Shown here one piece after another: positions 6,865 through 13,743 of a stretch of 13,913 nt of DNA. The DNA lies in the NCBI GenBank assembly GCA_028293465.1, contig JAQGOT010000102.1, forward strand, positions 1-13,913, written 5' to 3'. The DNA comes from Pedosphaera sp. (GTDB lineage Bacteria > Verrucomicrobiota > Verrucomicrobiia > Limisphaerales > Pedosphaeraceae). Under the pieces are notes generated by a model. That model saw only the letters and a program-made list of their open reading frames with translations. It was not told the DNA's origin and did no database searches. Each line of letters opens with the position of its first letter. Within the stretch, counting starts at the first letter, position 1. A program made the translations under genes and the position numbers.

Positions 6865-8091
6865 GTGTTCAAATCCAGGCATTGGCTTTTATTTCTGCTT
6901 CTGCCGGGCAGCTTCGTGACGTTCAGCGCCGAGGCCCAGATCGACCCCGCCAAACGGGAACTTGTTCAACTCGGCTACAACCAACCGCTGGAAGGCCACG
7001 CCCCCATTTCCGCGTACGCCTTCTACTATTATAATCAACCCTCGTTTCTGCGCACCAACCTCACTTTGCGCCTGGCCATCGCCCCGGTTTACCTGGACTC
7101 CGAACTGGGGATTGCTCACGCGCTCGGGCCGCACACGGACGTGGGCTTGGGGTTGGCCGGCGGCGGATTCGCCGACAGTTATTACGAAATCCACCAAGGA
7201 AAATATTTACGGGAGCAATCCTTTACCGGCCATGGTGCCCAGGCTTCGGCCAGCGTTTACCACCTCTTCAATCCGGATCAACGCATTCCGTTGAACGCCA
7301 TTCTGCGCGGCGAGGTCACCCACGCGTTCTATGAACGGGACCGGGAAACCGCCCCGACCTTTGTCCTCCCGAAAGACCGCACCAGTTTCAACGTCCGCAC
7401 CGGCTTTCGCTGGGGGGGCAAGGAACCGCTCCTGGCGCCGGACTTGGGTCTGGAACTTTCGGTCTGGTATGAAGGCCAGTTTCGATTGAATTCGGGTCCC
7501 TACGGCTTTGGCGACGATCGGCGGGTGGAGCCGGCTTCGCATCTCTTCTGGGCCCGCGCCTTGTTCGCCTACACGCTGCCGGAGCGCAAGGACAACTTCA
7601 TGCTGAGCGTCACCGCGGGCACCAGCGCGAAGGTGGACCGCTTCAGCGCCTACCGGGTGGGCGGTGTGCTGCCGCTCGCCTCGGAATTTCCCCTGACCCT
7701 GCCCGGCTATTATTACCAGGAACTCAGCGCTAGCCGCTTTGTGCTCATCAACGGCACCTATTATATGCCCTTGGACCCCCAGAAACGGTGGGAACTCACG
7801 GCGGTGGGGACCACCTCGGTGATGGAGTATCTCCCCGGGTTGGAGCAACCCGGGCGCTGGAACTCCGGCGTCGGCGGCGGCATCACCTATCATTCCACCT
7901 CCCAAGCCTGGCAGATATTCCTGGGGTATGGCTACGGCTTTGACGCCATCCGCAGCCATGGTCGCGGAGCGCAAAGCATCGGTTTGCTCGTTCAATTCGA
8001 CCTGGAACGCACCAAAAGCTCCTTCTACGATCCCGGCGCCAACACCAGTTGGTCCCGTGGCCTGGATCGCGTGCTGCACAGTTTTCAGTAA
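6865..8091 (+). CDS. Unrecognised exported protein, outer-membrane beta-barrel candidate
   Basis: I do not recognise this 408-residue protein. It starts with GTG at 6865; AGGAA at 6854-6858 lies six bases ahead, and an ATG at 6861 is in another frame. Residues 1-24 form a clean Sec signal peptide (FKSRHW, then LLFLLLPGSFVTFSAEA), probably cleaved before Q25. The mature part has many short amphipathic strands with aromatic residues (AYAFYYYNQP, LRLAIAPVYL, DVGLGLAGGGFADSYYEI, FNVRTGFRW, LELSVWYEGQF, WARALFAYTL, YYYQEL, VLINGTYYMPL, ITYHSTSQAWQIFLGYGYGF, SIGLLVQFDL). Turns rich in D, P and G separate them, as expected of an outer-membrane barrel of a dozen or more strands. It does not end in an aromatic residue (…VLHSFQ). 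BamA-like or porin-like families are alternatives. It has no same-strand neighbour, so it is probably a single-gene unit; its stop faces a minus-strand gene 47 bases away. Confidence 0.75.
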   Translation: MFKSRHWLLFLLLPGSFVTFSAEAQIDPAKRELVQLGYNQPLEGHAPISAYAFYYYNQPSFLRTNLTLRLAIAPVYLDSELGIAHALGPHTDVGLGLAGGGFADSYYEIHQGKYLREQSFTGHGAQASASVYHLFNPDQRIPLNAILRGEVTHAFYERDRETAPTFVLPKDRTSFNVRTGFRWGGKEPLLAPDLGLELSVWYEGQFRLNSGPYGFGDDRRVEPASHLFWARALFAYTLPERKDNFMLSVTAGTSAKVDRFSAYRVGGVLPLASEFPLTLPGYYYQELSASRFVLINGTYYMPLDPQKRWELTAVGTTSVMEYLPGLEQPGRWNSGVGGGITYHSTSQAWQIFLGYGYGFDAIRSHGRGAQSIGLLVQFDLERTKSSFYDPGANTSWSRGLDRVLHSFQ

Positions 8092-8094
8092 ATT

Positions 8095-8124
8095 GGCTCG
8101 GGCGGGAAGTGTGTTCCCCAGCCA
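8095..8124. terminator. Possible bidirectional hairpin between convergent genes
   Basis: GGCTCGGG (8095-8102) can pair with CCCCAGCC (8116-8123) with one C-C mismatch, and T8094-A8124 extends the stem. It sits between the convergent stops at 8091 and 8139. There is no T-tract on either strand, so intrinsic termination is doubtful. Confidence 0.25.
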
Positions 8125-8138
8125 GCGCAATCCATCTC

Positions 8139-8633
8139 CTATTCCACGGGCTCCTCAAATCGCTTCGAACACTCCAGGCAGATGCTGTGCGAAAGCCTCG
8201 TCATTGCCGCCAACGAAAAAAGTTTCAACACCCGAACCGCCTCCTCCACCTCCACCCGGCGTGAGTCGGGGAGCGGAATCCTTTTGCACCAACCGCACAT
8301 CACCAGAAATTCATCCGTCCGCCTCAGCGCCGCTCCCACCAAGGCGACGGGATCCCGCGCTTCCAACCGGACCACGCGATCTCCAAATTGCACCTGCTCG
8401 TTCGCGAGGGGCGATAGCTCCAGTTCCATGAACCGACGGAGTTGGGGTGAATCACATCGGAACCAAACGCGCAGCGGGGCTTGGCTCTGCCGGACTTTCT
8501 CCACCCGCCTGTTTTCAGTTGAGCATAAGCGACACGTGGTGTCTCTCAAACCTTCCGGGCACCTGGCGAAAATTGTGTACTGCATGAAGTTGTTTGCGTT
8601 CATTTGCCTTGAGCGACTCCAAAATCGTTCCAT
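8139..8633 (-). CDS. Zinc-knuckle (CxxC…CxxC) protein, C-terminal part of a PAS-like sensor family, possibly truncated
   Basis: The 164-residue frame ends in a putative metal-binding module: MCGWCKR (C113, C116), then VEVEEAVRVLKLF, then LSHSICLEC (C152, C155). Ahead of it lies WFRCDSPQLRRFMELELSPL (about 57-76). This order (RCDSP, ELxxSPL, PVAL, WCKR, EVEEAV, SHGxCPxC) is a pattern I recall from short bacterial sensory proteins that also carry a PAS-like N-terminal half with an early W-x-x-F-A motif. That half is missing or altered here. The ATG at 8633 is chosen because AAGG lies seven bases upstream; ATG at 8603 is an alternative, also near an AAGG. Another frame overlapping the start encodes WNDFGVAQGK, which resembles the missing motif, so a frameshift or decay is possible. 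Function inferred only: cytoplasmic redox or metal-linked signalling. Monocistronic. Confidence 0.65.
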   Translation of the reverse strand: MERFWSRSRQMNANNFMQYTIFARCPEGLRDTTCRLCSTENRRVEKVRQSQAPLRVWFRCDSPQLRRFMELELSPLANEQVQFGDRVVRLEARDPVALVGAALRRTDEFLVMCGWCKRIPLPDSRRVEVEEAVRVLKLFSLAAMTRLSHSICLECSKRFEEPVE

Positions 8634-9034
8634 TAACCAGCCTTATAGATAACCAAGCCGATATCCCGCGTTTGCGGGATGCCGCTCGATTGCAAATGTG
8701 GTATGCTTTAAAGCATCAATCTCCAATCACCAAAGTGCGCCCAACTGATGTTCACTGGTCCAATATCAGTCGCCCCCCTCATTCATGGTGGACGGTTTGC
8801 CCCGTCCTCCGGGCCTTGGAGTGTTCATTCAGCCCTGTGCGCAGAAACGCCCACCCGTCCCATGGTCGCGCGTATTGACAAATTATTTGGTTGTGACATT
8901 ATTTTGGGAATCACCAATGTGTTGAGTCTGGGGTTCGTCCACCTCAGGCCGCTAGGAACCGGCAGGAAAACGTACAATAAACTCAAAATTGGAGGCTGAG
9001 CGGCAGCCCAGCCTTCAGCTTCGAACCAGTGCTT
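8634..9034. other. 400-base intergenic region with palindromes and one promoter-like site
   Basis: This stretch separates the divergent zinc-knuckle gene and second prepilin gene. The open frames in it have no family resemblance and are not supported as genes. It holds a hairpin at 8663-8680 (ATCCCGC/GCGGGAT, four-base loop), a perfect 14-base palindrome at 8703-8716, an inverted repeat ACTGAT/ATCAGT at 8744-8770, and a sigma70-like promoter at 8875-8902. Confidence 0.6.
8875..8902 (+). promoter_or_regulatory. Sigma70-like promoter candidate for the second prepilin gene
   Basis: A perfect -35 box TTGACA (8875-8880) is followed after 16 bases by CATTAT (8897-8902), four of six matches to the -10 consensus. 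It lies in AT-rich DNA within a GC-rich background. Transcription would begin near 8909, giving a 5' leader of about 125 bases before the ATG at 9035. Confidence 0.4.
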
Positions 9035-9868
9035 ATGAATCCGAAGAATTGCAGCAACCGAAAAGTCGGCGCCTTCACGCTGATTGAACTCTTGGTGGTG
9101 ATCGCGATCATCGCCATCCTCGCTGGTCTGTTGCTCCCGGCCTTGGCCAAGGCGAAGCAAAAAGGCCAGGCCATCTACTGCATGAACAACGGCAAGCAAT
9201 TGATTATCGCCTTCCACATGTATGCCGGCGATTACAAGGATTGGTTGCCTCCCAACCCTGATGATGGCACGGCGACGATCAATTGGGTGCGCGGCACCAT
9301 GACCAATCCACAGGACGCCACCAACAAAGCCTATCTCACCGATCCCCAGTGGGCGAAGTTGGCGCCTTATACCGGCCCCGTCGCCAGCCTCTACCGCTGC
9401 CCGGCGGACAGGAGCACCACGACCATCGGCGCAACGAAATACGAACGTGTGAGATCGTTCTCCATGAACCAGGCCGTCGGCACCAAGCCGACTGCTCCGG
9501 TTGCGGCGGTCGATGGTCCCTGGCTCGATGGCAGTCACAGTCACACGGCTGGCCATCCTTATCGAACCTATGGCCGGATGTCCGACATGGTCGCCCCTTC
9601 GCCTGCGATGCTTTGGATCCTCTTGGATGAGGATGAAAACAGCATCAACGACGCGGGTTTTGCAGTGGACATGAACGTTGTCGAGATGATCGATTGGCCC
9701 GGAACTTACCACAACTTCGGCTGTGGTTTTGCTTTCGGCGACGGTCATTCAGAAATTCACAAGTGGAAGGATGGCCGCACAAAGGTCGTAAACGGGAACG
9801 TTAGCAGGGTGACCCAAGCCAACAACCAAGACATCATCTGGATGCAGCAACGGACCTCCGCAAAGTAA
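9035..9868 (+). CDS. Prepilin-like protein with N-terminal methylation motif and H-X9-DG domain (second copy)
   Basis: The 277-residue product has a 13-residue basic leader (MNPKNCSNRKVGA), then the methylation and helix segment FTLIELLVVIAIIAILAGLL with glutamate at +5. The charged stretch ALAKAKQKGQ and CMNNGKQLIIAFHMYAGDY follow, which is the usual order for verrucomicrobial type II secretion G-like (DUF1559-type) proteins. A YRCPADRS motif is mid-protein, and HNFGCGFAFGDGHSEIHKW near the end gives an exact H-X9-DG. The residue before the cleavage point is Ala, as in the copy at 853. A GTG two codons upstream (9029) could also start it; the ATG is preferred, though no good ribosome binding site precedes either. 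The two copies share only the N-terminal helix and the H-X9-DG block, so they are distant paralogues. It is a single-gene unit with its own promoter candidate and a strong terminator. Function is unknown; surface or pseudopilus-like roles are guesses. Confidence 0.9.
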   Translation: MNPKNCSNRKVGAFTLIELLVVIAIIAILAGLLLPALAKAKQKGQAIYCMNNGKQLIIAFHMYAGDYKDWLPPNPDDGTATINWVRGTMTNPQDATNKAYLTDPQWAKLAPYTGPVASLYRCPADRSTTTIGATKYERVRSFSMNQAVGTKPTAPVAAVDGPWLDGSHSHTAGHPYRTYGRMSDMVAPSPAMLWILLDEDENSINDAGFAVDMNVVEMIDWPGTYHNFGCGFAFGDGHSEIHKWKDGRTKVVNGNVSRVTQANNQDIIWMQQRTSAK

Positions 9869-9894
9869 CGAGAACCGATAATTTTATAAACCAC

Positions 9895-9925
9895 AGGAGC
9901 CGACTCACGTCGGCTCCTTTTTTTT
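9895..9925 (+). terminator. Intrinsic terminator of the second prepilin gene
   Basis: A perfect 10-base stem AGGAGCCGAC / GTCGGCTCCT with a four-base loop (TCAC) is followed directly by a run of eight T. It starts 26 bases after the prepilin stop codon at 9868. This is a textbook rho-independent terminator. Confidence 0.95.
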
Positions 9926-10356
9926 GGGCAACCCACCGGTTTACCGTCACGGCTCCCGCGAGATAATGGTGCGCTCGAACTTGAACGAGCGATGATGCTG
10001 CTGGAAAGCGCCCCCTGCTTCGCCCCCGATAACCTTCTGTCCGGAGGTTCCGCGCCGGCCCGGGAGTCCGCTCCAATGGTCGGGGGTGCCGTTGGGCAGG
10101 TCGAGAGCCGCCTCCCGGCGCCAACAAAGTCCTCCCCTGCTCCATGCCACCGCTGACCACCAGACTCTTCTGGCCACCCGCCTTGAGAAATCTGCTCACC
10201 TTCTATCGACCGCGCCCCACGTGCGCGGATACCAAATACTCCCGAGCATTGTCGAGCAGGAACTTGTGAAATCGGAAATTGCAGGGGCCGTGGGGACGCC
10301 ATTCTCTTAAAATGACCTTGCGCAGTTGGCCGGAGGCTGCTTCATTAGTGACGAGT
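9926..10356. other. 431-base stretch with no recognised gene
   Basis: Between the terminator and tRNA-Leu I see no convincing gene. Several minus-strand frames stay open for 75-180 codons, as expected in GC-rich DNA with few stops, and none has a recognisable domain or ribosome binding site. A small inverted repeat CGCTCG/CGAGCG (9972-9991, eight-base loop) is present. The stretch could be a decayed gene or a dispersed intergenic repeat. Confidence 0.4.
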
Positions 10357-10441
10357 GCGCATATGGTGGAATTGGCAGACACGCTACTTTGAGGTGGTAG
10401 TGCCGTAAGGTGTGCAGGTTCAAATCCTGCTATGCGCACCA
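10357..10441 (+). tRNA. tRNA-Leu (anticodon GAG), CCA encoded
   Basis: The acceptor stem GCGCATA (10357-10363) pairs with TATGCGC (10431-10437), followed by discriminator A and an encoded CCA (10439-10441). The D-arm TGGTGGAATTGGCAGACACGC is typical of leucine tRNAs. The anticodon loop TTGAGGT carries GAG, reading CUC and CUU. A long class II variable arm (about TGCCGTAAGGTGT) and the T-arm GCAGG-TTCAAAT-CCTGC complete it. The 85-base length fits a leucine tRNA. The discriminator A and long variable arm support leucine rather than serine. Confidence 0.97.
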
Positions 10442-10458
10442 ACTTTCTTCAGAAAATT

Positions 10459-10489
10459 CGGGATCTAATTGAATCGCTCACAGATCCCG
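10459..10489 (+). repeat. Inverted repeat just downstream of tRNA-Leu
   Basis: CGGGATCT (10459-10466) and AGATCCCG (10482-10489) form a perfect 8-base stem with a 15-base loop, starting 18 bases after the tRNA CCA end. There is no T-tract, so it may be a processing or weak termination hairpin, not a standard terminator. Confidence 0.4.
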
Positions 10490-10794
10490 CACAAATCCCA
10501 ACCAGATCTGAATCTGCATTCCGCGGATGTATCCCTGGAAAATCCGGGCTCTCCAAGGTCTCACGCTCCCTGAACGTCCCGCCGAGTTGCGCCAGCACGC
10601 GGCCGATGAGGTGGCCCTTGAGATACAATTTCGCCAGGAGGTTTCCCCGCCGGAGACTGCCTGAAAACCGGATCACTCGCGCCACGTCGTAATGACGTTT
10701 CCCCGCCGACCGGTGCGCGCTTAAAATTTTTTGAAACTATTTCCTTCCTCTCGTGTCTATAGAGCGTGGCCACCCTCAACCAGTCGGAAACTTG

Positions 10795-10823
10795 TTGACG
10801 ATTACACGCGCAGTTTCTAGGGT
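10795..10823 (+). promoter_or_regulatory. Weak sigma70-like promoter candidate ahead of gspE
   Basis: TTGACG (10795-10800, five of six) is followed after 17 bases by TAGGGT (10818-10823), only three of six matches to the -10 consensus. It lies 55 bases before the gspE ATG. The spacing is right, but the -10 is poor. Confidence 0.25.
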
Positions 10824-10877
10824 GCCATGACGTTTCACCAATTTGCCAGGAGTCGTTGACCGCTTTGGGGTTGAGAA

Positions 10878-12473
10878 ATGAGCAGAACCAACGGAGAAGC
10901 ACAAAATGATCTGGACCAGATCCTCGAGGAATCAGGAACTGTGCCCCAGTCCGCCGGCTTGGAGCCGCGGGGTGGAACCTTGGCCCGCCTGACCGTGCCG
11001 CCCGAAGCCTTGCGCGCACTCCCCGCCGACTTTGTAAAACGTCACCGGGTCCTGCCTTTCAAAATCCAGGCCGGCACCATTCACATCGCCACCGCCGATC
11101 CCGGCAATCAACGGGTGATCGATGACATCCGGCTCCTGAGCGGATTGGAGGTGCAGGAATCGGCCGCCGCCACCGCCGAACTGCTGGAAAAGATCGCCGA
11201 ATGCTACCAGGTCACCGTGGAGCAGATGATCGAGAACCTCAACCCGGACAGCGCCGCCAAGGTTGAGAGCAAGAATCTGCACGACATCGAGGTGATGGCT
11301 AACGAGCCGACGGTCATCAACCTGGTCAACCTCATCATCTCCACCGCGCTGCGGGAACGGGCGAGCGACATCCATCTGGTTCCTTTCCAGGAGACCATCC
11401 AGTTGCGGTACCGGATCGACGGTCTTTTGCAGGAGAAGCCGCCGCCGCCCAAACAACTGCACGCCGCCTTGGTCTCACGCATCAAGATCATGGCGGACAT
11501 GAACATCGCCGAGCGGTTCATGCCGCAGGATGGGCACATCCAGATTCATCACCGCGGCGCCCGGGTGGACATTCGCGTGGGCACCATGCCGACCATTTAC
11601 GGCGAAAGCCTCGTGATGCGGCTCCTGGAAAAAAATTCAAAGTTGCTGACGCCCCGGGAACTCGGTCTGGATGCCGAACGGTCGGCGTTGCTTTCCAGGC
11701 TGGTTGAAAAACCGCATGGACTGTTTCTGACCACGGGTCCCACGGGCAGTGGCAAGACCACCACCCTCTACTCCATTCTTCAGGGCATTTATGCGCCGGA
11801 AAAGAAAATCCTGACCATCGAGGATCCTGTTGAATACGAGCTTGCCGGCGTGGCGCAAATCCCGGTCCGCCCCAGCCGGAATTTCACCTTTGCCACCGGT
11901 TTGCGCGCCATCCTGCGCCAGGACCCCGATGTGGTGATGGTGGGCGAGATTCGCGACTCGGAGACCGCTGAGATCGCCATCCGCGCCGCACTGACAGGCC
12001 ACCAGGTGTTCAGCACGCTGCACACCAACGATTCGACCGGCGCCGTGACCCGCTTGATAGACATGGGGGTGGAAGCCTTCCTGATTTCCTCGTCGCTGGA
12101 AGGAGTCCTGGCCCAACGGCTGGTTCGCAGAATCTGTCCCCATTGTCGGGTCGAATCACCGGTTGTCCCCGCCGTGCGTGAAAAGCTGGAAGCGCTCGGA
12201 GGACGGCACATGGAGGGCCTTTTTTACCGCGGCAGCGGGTGTGAAGAATGCCGCGGCACCGGCTATCGCGGTCGCGTTGGCATCTTCGAACTGTTGGCGA
12301 TCAATCCCGAGTTGCGGGAACTCATTCTGCAGAAGCGGTCCAACGCCGTGCTCAAGAACGCGGCGCAAAAGACGATGACCACCATGCACCAAGATGCCTT
12401 GCAGAAGGCCGCTGATGGAATCACCACGCCGGAAGAAATCCTGAGGGTTTCCTCAGGCGACTTGCTGGAATGA
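10878..12473 (+). CDS. gspE: GspE/PilB-type secretion ATPase
   Basis: This cytoplasmic hexameric ATPase powers pseudopilus or pilus assembly. Of 531 residues, about 35-120 form the N-terminal T2SSE_N/MshEN-like domain (DFVKRHRVLPFKIQAGTIHIATADP), shorter than in PilB proteins with two such units. The core carries SDIHLVPF (163-170) and PQDGHI (216-221). The Walker A GPTGSGKT is at 287-294, the Asp-box TIEDPVEY at 313-320, Walker B RQDPDVVMVGEIRD at 347-360, and the His-box STLHTND at 379-385. The C-terminal zinc tetracysteine (CPHC at 420-423, CEECRGTGYRGR at 455-466) is intact, as in GspE and PilB but not PilT. The ATG at 10878 has GGGG seven bases ahead. Its stop overlaps the gspF start as ATGA, so coupled translation is likely. 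The following GspG-like gene favours type II secretion over a type IV pilus. Confidence 0.95.
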   Translation: MSRTNGEAQNDLDQILEESGTVPQSAGLEPRGGTLARLTVPPEALRALPADFVKRHRVLPFKIQAGTIHIATADPGNQRVIDDIRLLSGLEVQESAAATAELLEKIAECYQVTVEQMIENLNPDSAAKVESKNLHDIEVMANEPTVINLVNLIISTALRERASDIHLVPFQETIQLRYRIDGLLQEKPPPPKQLHAALVSRIKIMADMNIAERFMPQDGHIQIHHRGARVDIRVGTMPTIYGESLVMRLLEKNSKLLTPRELGLDAERSALLSRLVEKPHGLFLTTGPTGSGKTTTLYSILQGIYAPEKKILTIEDPVEYELAGVAQIPVRPSRNFTFATGLRAILRQDPDVVMVGEIRDSETAEIAIRAALTGHQVFSTLHTNDSTGAVTRLIDMGVEAFLISSSLEGVLAQRLVRRICPHCRVESPVVPAVREKLEALGGRHMEGLFYRGSGCEECRGTGYRGRVGIFELLAINPELRELILQKRSNAVLKNAAQKTMTTMHQDALQKAADGITTPEEILRVSSGDLLE

Positions 12474-13714
12474 ACGCGTTTCGCTACCAGGCAATCGAAG
12501 ACAACGGCACGGCTGTGAAAGGCGTGATCGAGGCCGTGGATCGAAAGACCGCGCTCCAACTCCTGGGAAAACGCGGCCTCTTCCCCTCCGACCTTGAGAT
12601 TTGTGCCACCGCCGGAGCGAGCTCGCTCTCCGTTGCGGGACTGAAAGTGAATCGCCCCTCGGAGGTTCGTTCCGGGCAGCGGGTCAAACGAAAGGAAATC
12701 ACCGCCTTCACCCGGGAATTGGGGGCGTTGCTCGGTGCCGCCATTCCCATTCCGCAGGCGCTGGACGGCTTGGGTGAGGAGGAAGAGAATTCCGGCCTGA
12801 AAACCGTGGTCTTGCAACTGGCTGAATCCGTTCGCAAAGGGGTCTCCCTCTCTGCCGCCATGGAGGAACACCCCCGGTTGTTCAGCAAGCTTTACATCAG
12901 CATGGTGCGCGTCGGCGAGGAGGCGGGCGTCCTCCCCAAGGTGATGGCCGATCTGGCCGAATTGCTCGAACACGAGGACGAAGTCCGCAGCGAAGTCCTG
13001 GCGGCGGTGTCCTATCCCGTTTTCGTCCTTGGCTTCGGCCTTTTCACGGTGGTGATCCTCCTGACGGTGGCGCTGCCCCGCCTGTTCAGCATGCTGCAGG
13101 ATATGCTGCAAGTCCTTCCCCTCCCCACTTTGATTCTCCTGCGGGTCAGCGGAGTGCTGCATCACTACTGGCCCTGGATCTTCTCGGGCGTGGCGGGAGT
13201 GGTGGCCGCTTTGCGTTGGTATTTCCGCACCCCTCAAGGTGCGGAAGTCTGGGACAGTGCGAAGTTGCGCCTCCCCATCATGGGCGCGGTTTTCCGCGCG
13301 GCGGCCTTGAGCCGTTTTGCCAGAACTCTAGGCACCTTGGTGAAAAGCGGAGTCTCTCTGCTCCCCGCCTTGAAGATTGTCGAGAACACCATCGGCAACC
13401 TAGTCCTGGCGAAATTGATCGCTCAGGTGGCGGAGGAGACCCGCGGCGGAGATTCCCTCGCGGCGCCTTTGCGCAAGCTTGGCATTTTTCCAAAGACCGT
13501 GATCCAGATGATCAACGTCGGTGAGGAGACCGGAAAGCTGGACGAGATGCTGCTCAAGGTGGCGGAGATCGAAGAACGCCACATGCGCTCCCGCACCAAG
13601 ACGATGATCTCGTTGCTCGCGCCGGCGCTGATCCTGGTCGTGGGGGCGCTGGTGGGGTTCATGGTGATGGCCTTGTTGCTGCCCATTTTCAAGATGAGCC
13701 GGGCCATCCATTAG
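12470..13714 (+). CDS. gspF: GspF/PilC-type inner-membrane platform protein
   Basis: GspF is the polytopic inner-membrane platform that couples the GspE ATPase to pseudopilin addition. At 414 residues it is normal length. The N-terminal MNAFRYQAIEDNGTAVKGVIEA is the usual start. Two T2SSF domains follow (about 72-200 and 275-400), recognisable by the repeated patterns FTRELGALLGAAIPIPQAL and FARTLGTLVKSGVSLLPAL, and by VRVGEEAGVLPKVM and INVGEETGKLDEML. Membrane helices lie at about 182-203 (SYPVFVLGFGLFTVVILLTV), 232-252 and 380-405 (SLLAPALILVVGALVGFMVM). It overlaps gspE by four bases. The gspG start follows 29 bases after its stop, so the three genes form one operon. No anomalies seen. 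Confidence 0.96.
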   Translation: MNAFRYQAIEDNGTAVKGVIEAVDRKTALQLLGKRGLFPSDLEICATAGASSLSVAGLKVNRPSEVRSGQRVKRKEITAFTRELGALLGAAIPIPQALDGLGEEEENSGLKTVVLQLAESVRKGVSLSAAMEEHPRLFSKLYISMVRVGEEAGVLPKVMADLAELLEHEDEVRSEVLAAVSYPVFVLGFGLFTVVILLTVALPRLFSMLQDMLQVLPLPTLILLRVSGVLHHYWPWIFSGVAGVVAALRWYFRTPQGAEVWDSAKLRLPIMGAVFRAAALSRFARTLGTLVKSGVSLLPALKIVENTIGNLVLAKLIAQVAEETRGGDSLAAPLRKLGIFPKTVIQMINVGEETGKLDEMLLKVAEIEERHMRSRTKTMISLLAPALILVVGALVGFMVMALLLPIFKMSRAIH

Positions 13715-13743
13715 CGAAGTTCAGAAAACAGAAGGATAACTAA

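Larger units (their letters stand above)
10442..10877. other. 436-base intergenic region between tRNA-Leu and gspE
   Basis: No supported gene lies here; the short open frames on both strands show no family resemblance. It contains an 8-base inverted repeat just after the tRNA (10459-10489), an ACGTC/GACGT palindrome (10684-10698), a 10-base direct repeat ATGACGTTTC (10692 and 10827), and a weak promoter-like TTGACG element ahead of gspE. Confidence 0.5.

Noticed and set aside
7207..8130. Minus-strand 307-codon frame
   Set aside because: It is antisense to the outer-membrane candidate at 6865-8091, which has a signal peptide, a ribosome binding site and strand periodicity; the antisense frame has none.
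8594..8999. Two overlapping plus-strand frames of 83 and 94 codons in the intergenic region
   Set aside because: They have no recognisable domain or good ribosome binding site, and they cover the palindromes and promoter-like site. They look like chance open frames.
8825..9748. Minus-strand 307-codon frame
   Set aside because: It is antisense to the second prepilin gene, whose methylation and H-X9-DG motifs show the real strand.
10203..10442. Minus-strand 79-codon frame starting MVRIAGFEPAHLTALPPQ
   Set aside because: It is antisense to tRNA-Leu; the GFEPAHLTALPPQSSVSAN pattern is a well-known false protein produced by reading leucine tRNA genes backwards.
10432..10692. Short frames on both strands after tRNA-Leu (10432-10692 plus, 10449-10685 minus)
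   Set aside because: The plus frame begins inside the tRNA; neither has a family motif or ribosome binding site.
12263..13237. Minus-strand 324-codon frame
   Set aside because: It is antisense to the gspE end and gspF, and its composition is H/Q/R-rich shadow sequence.
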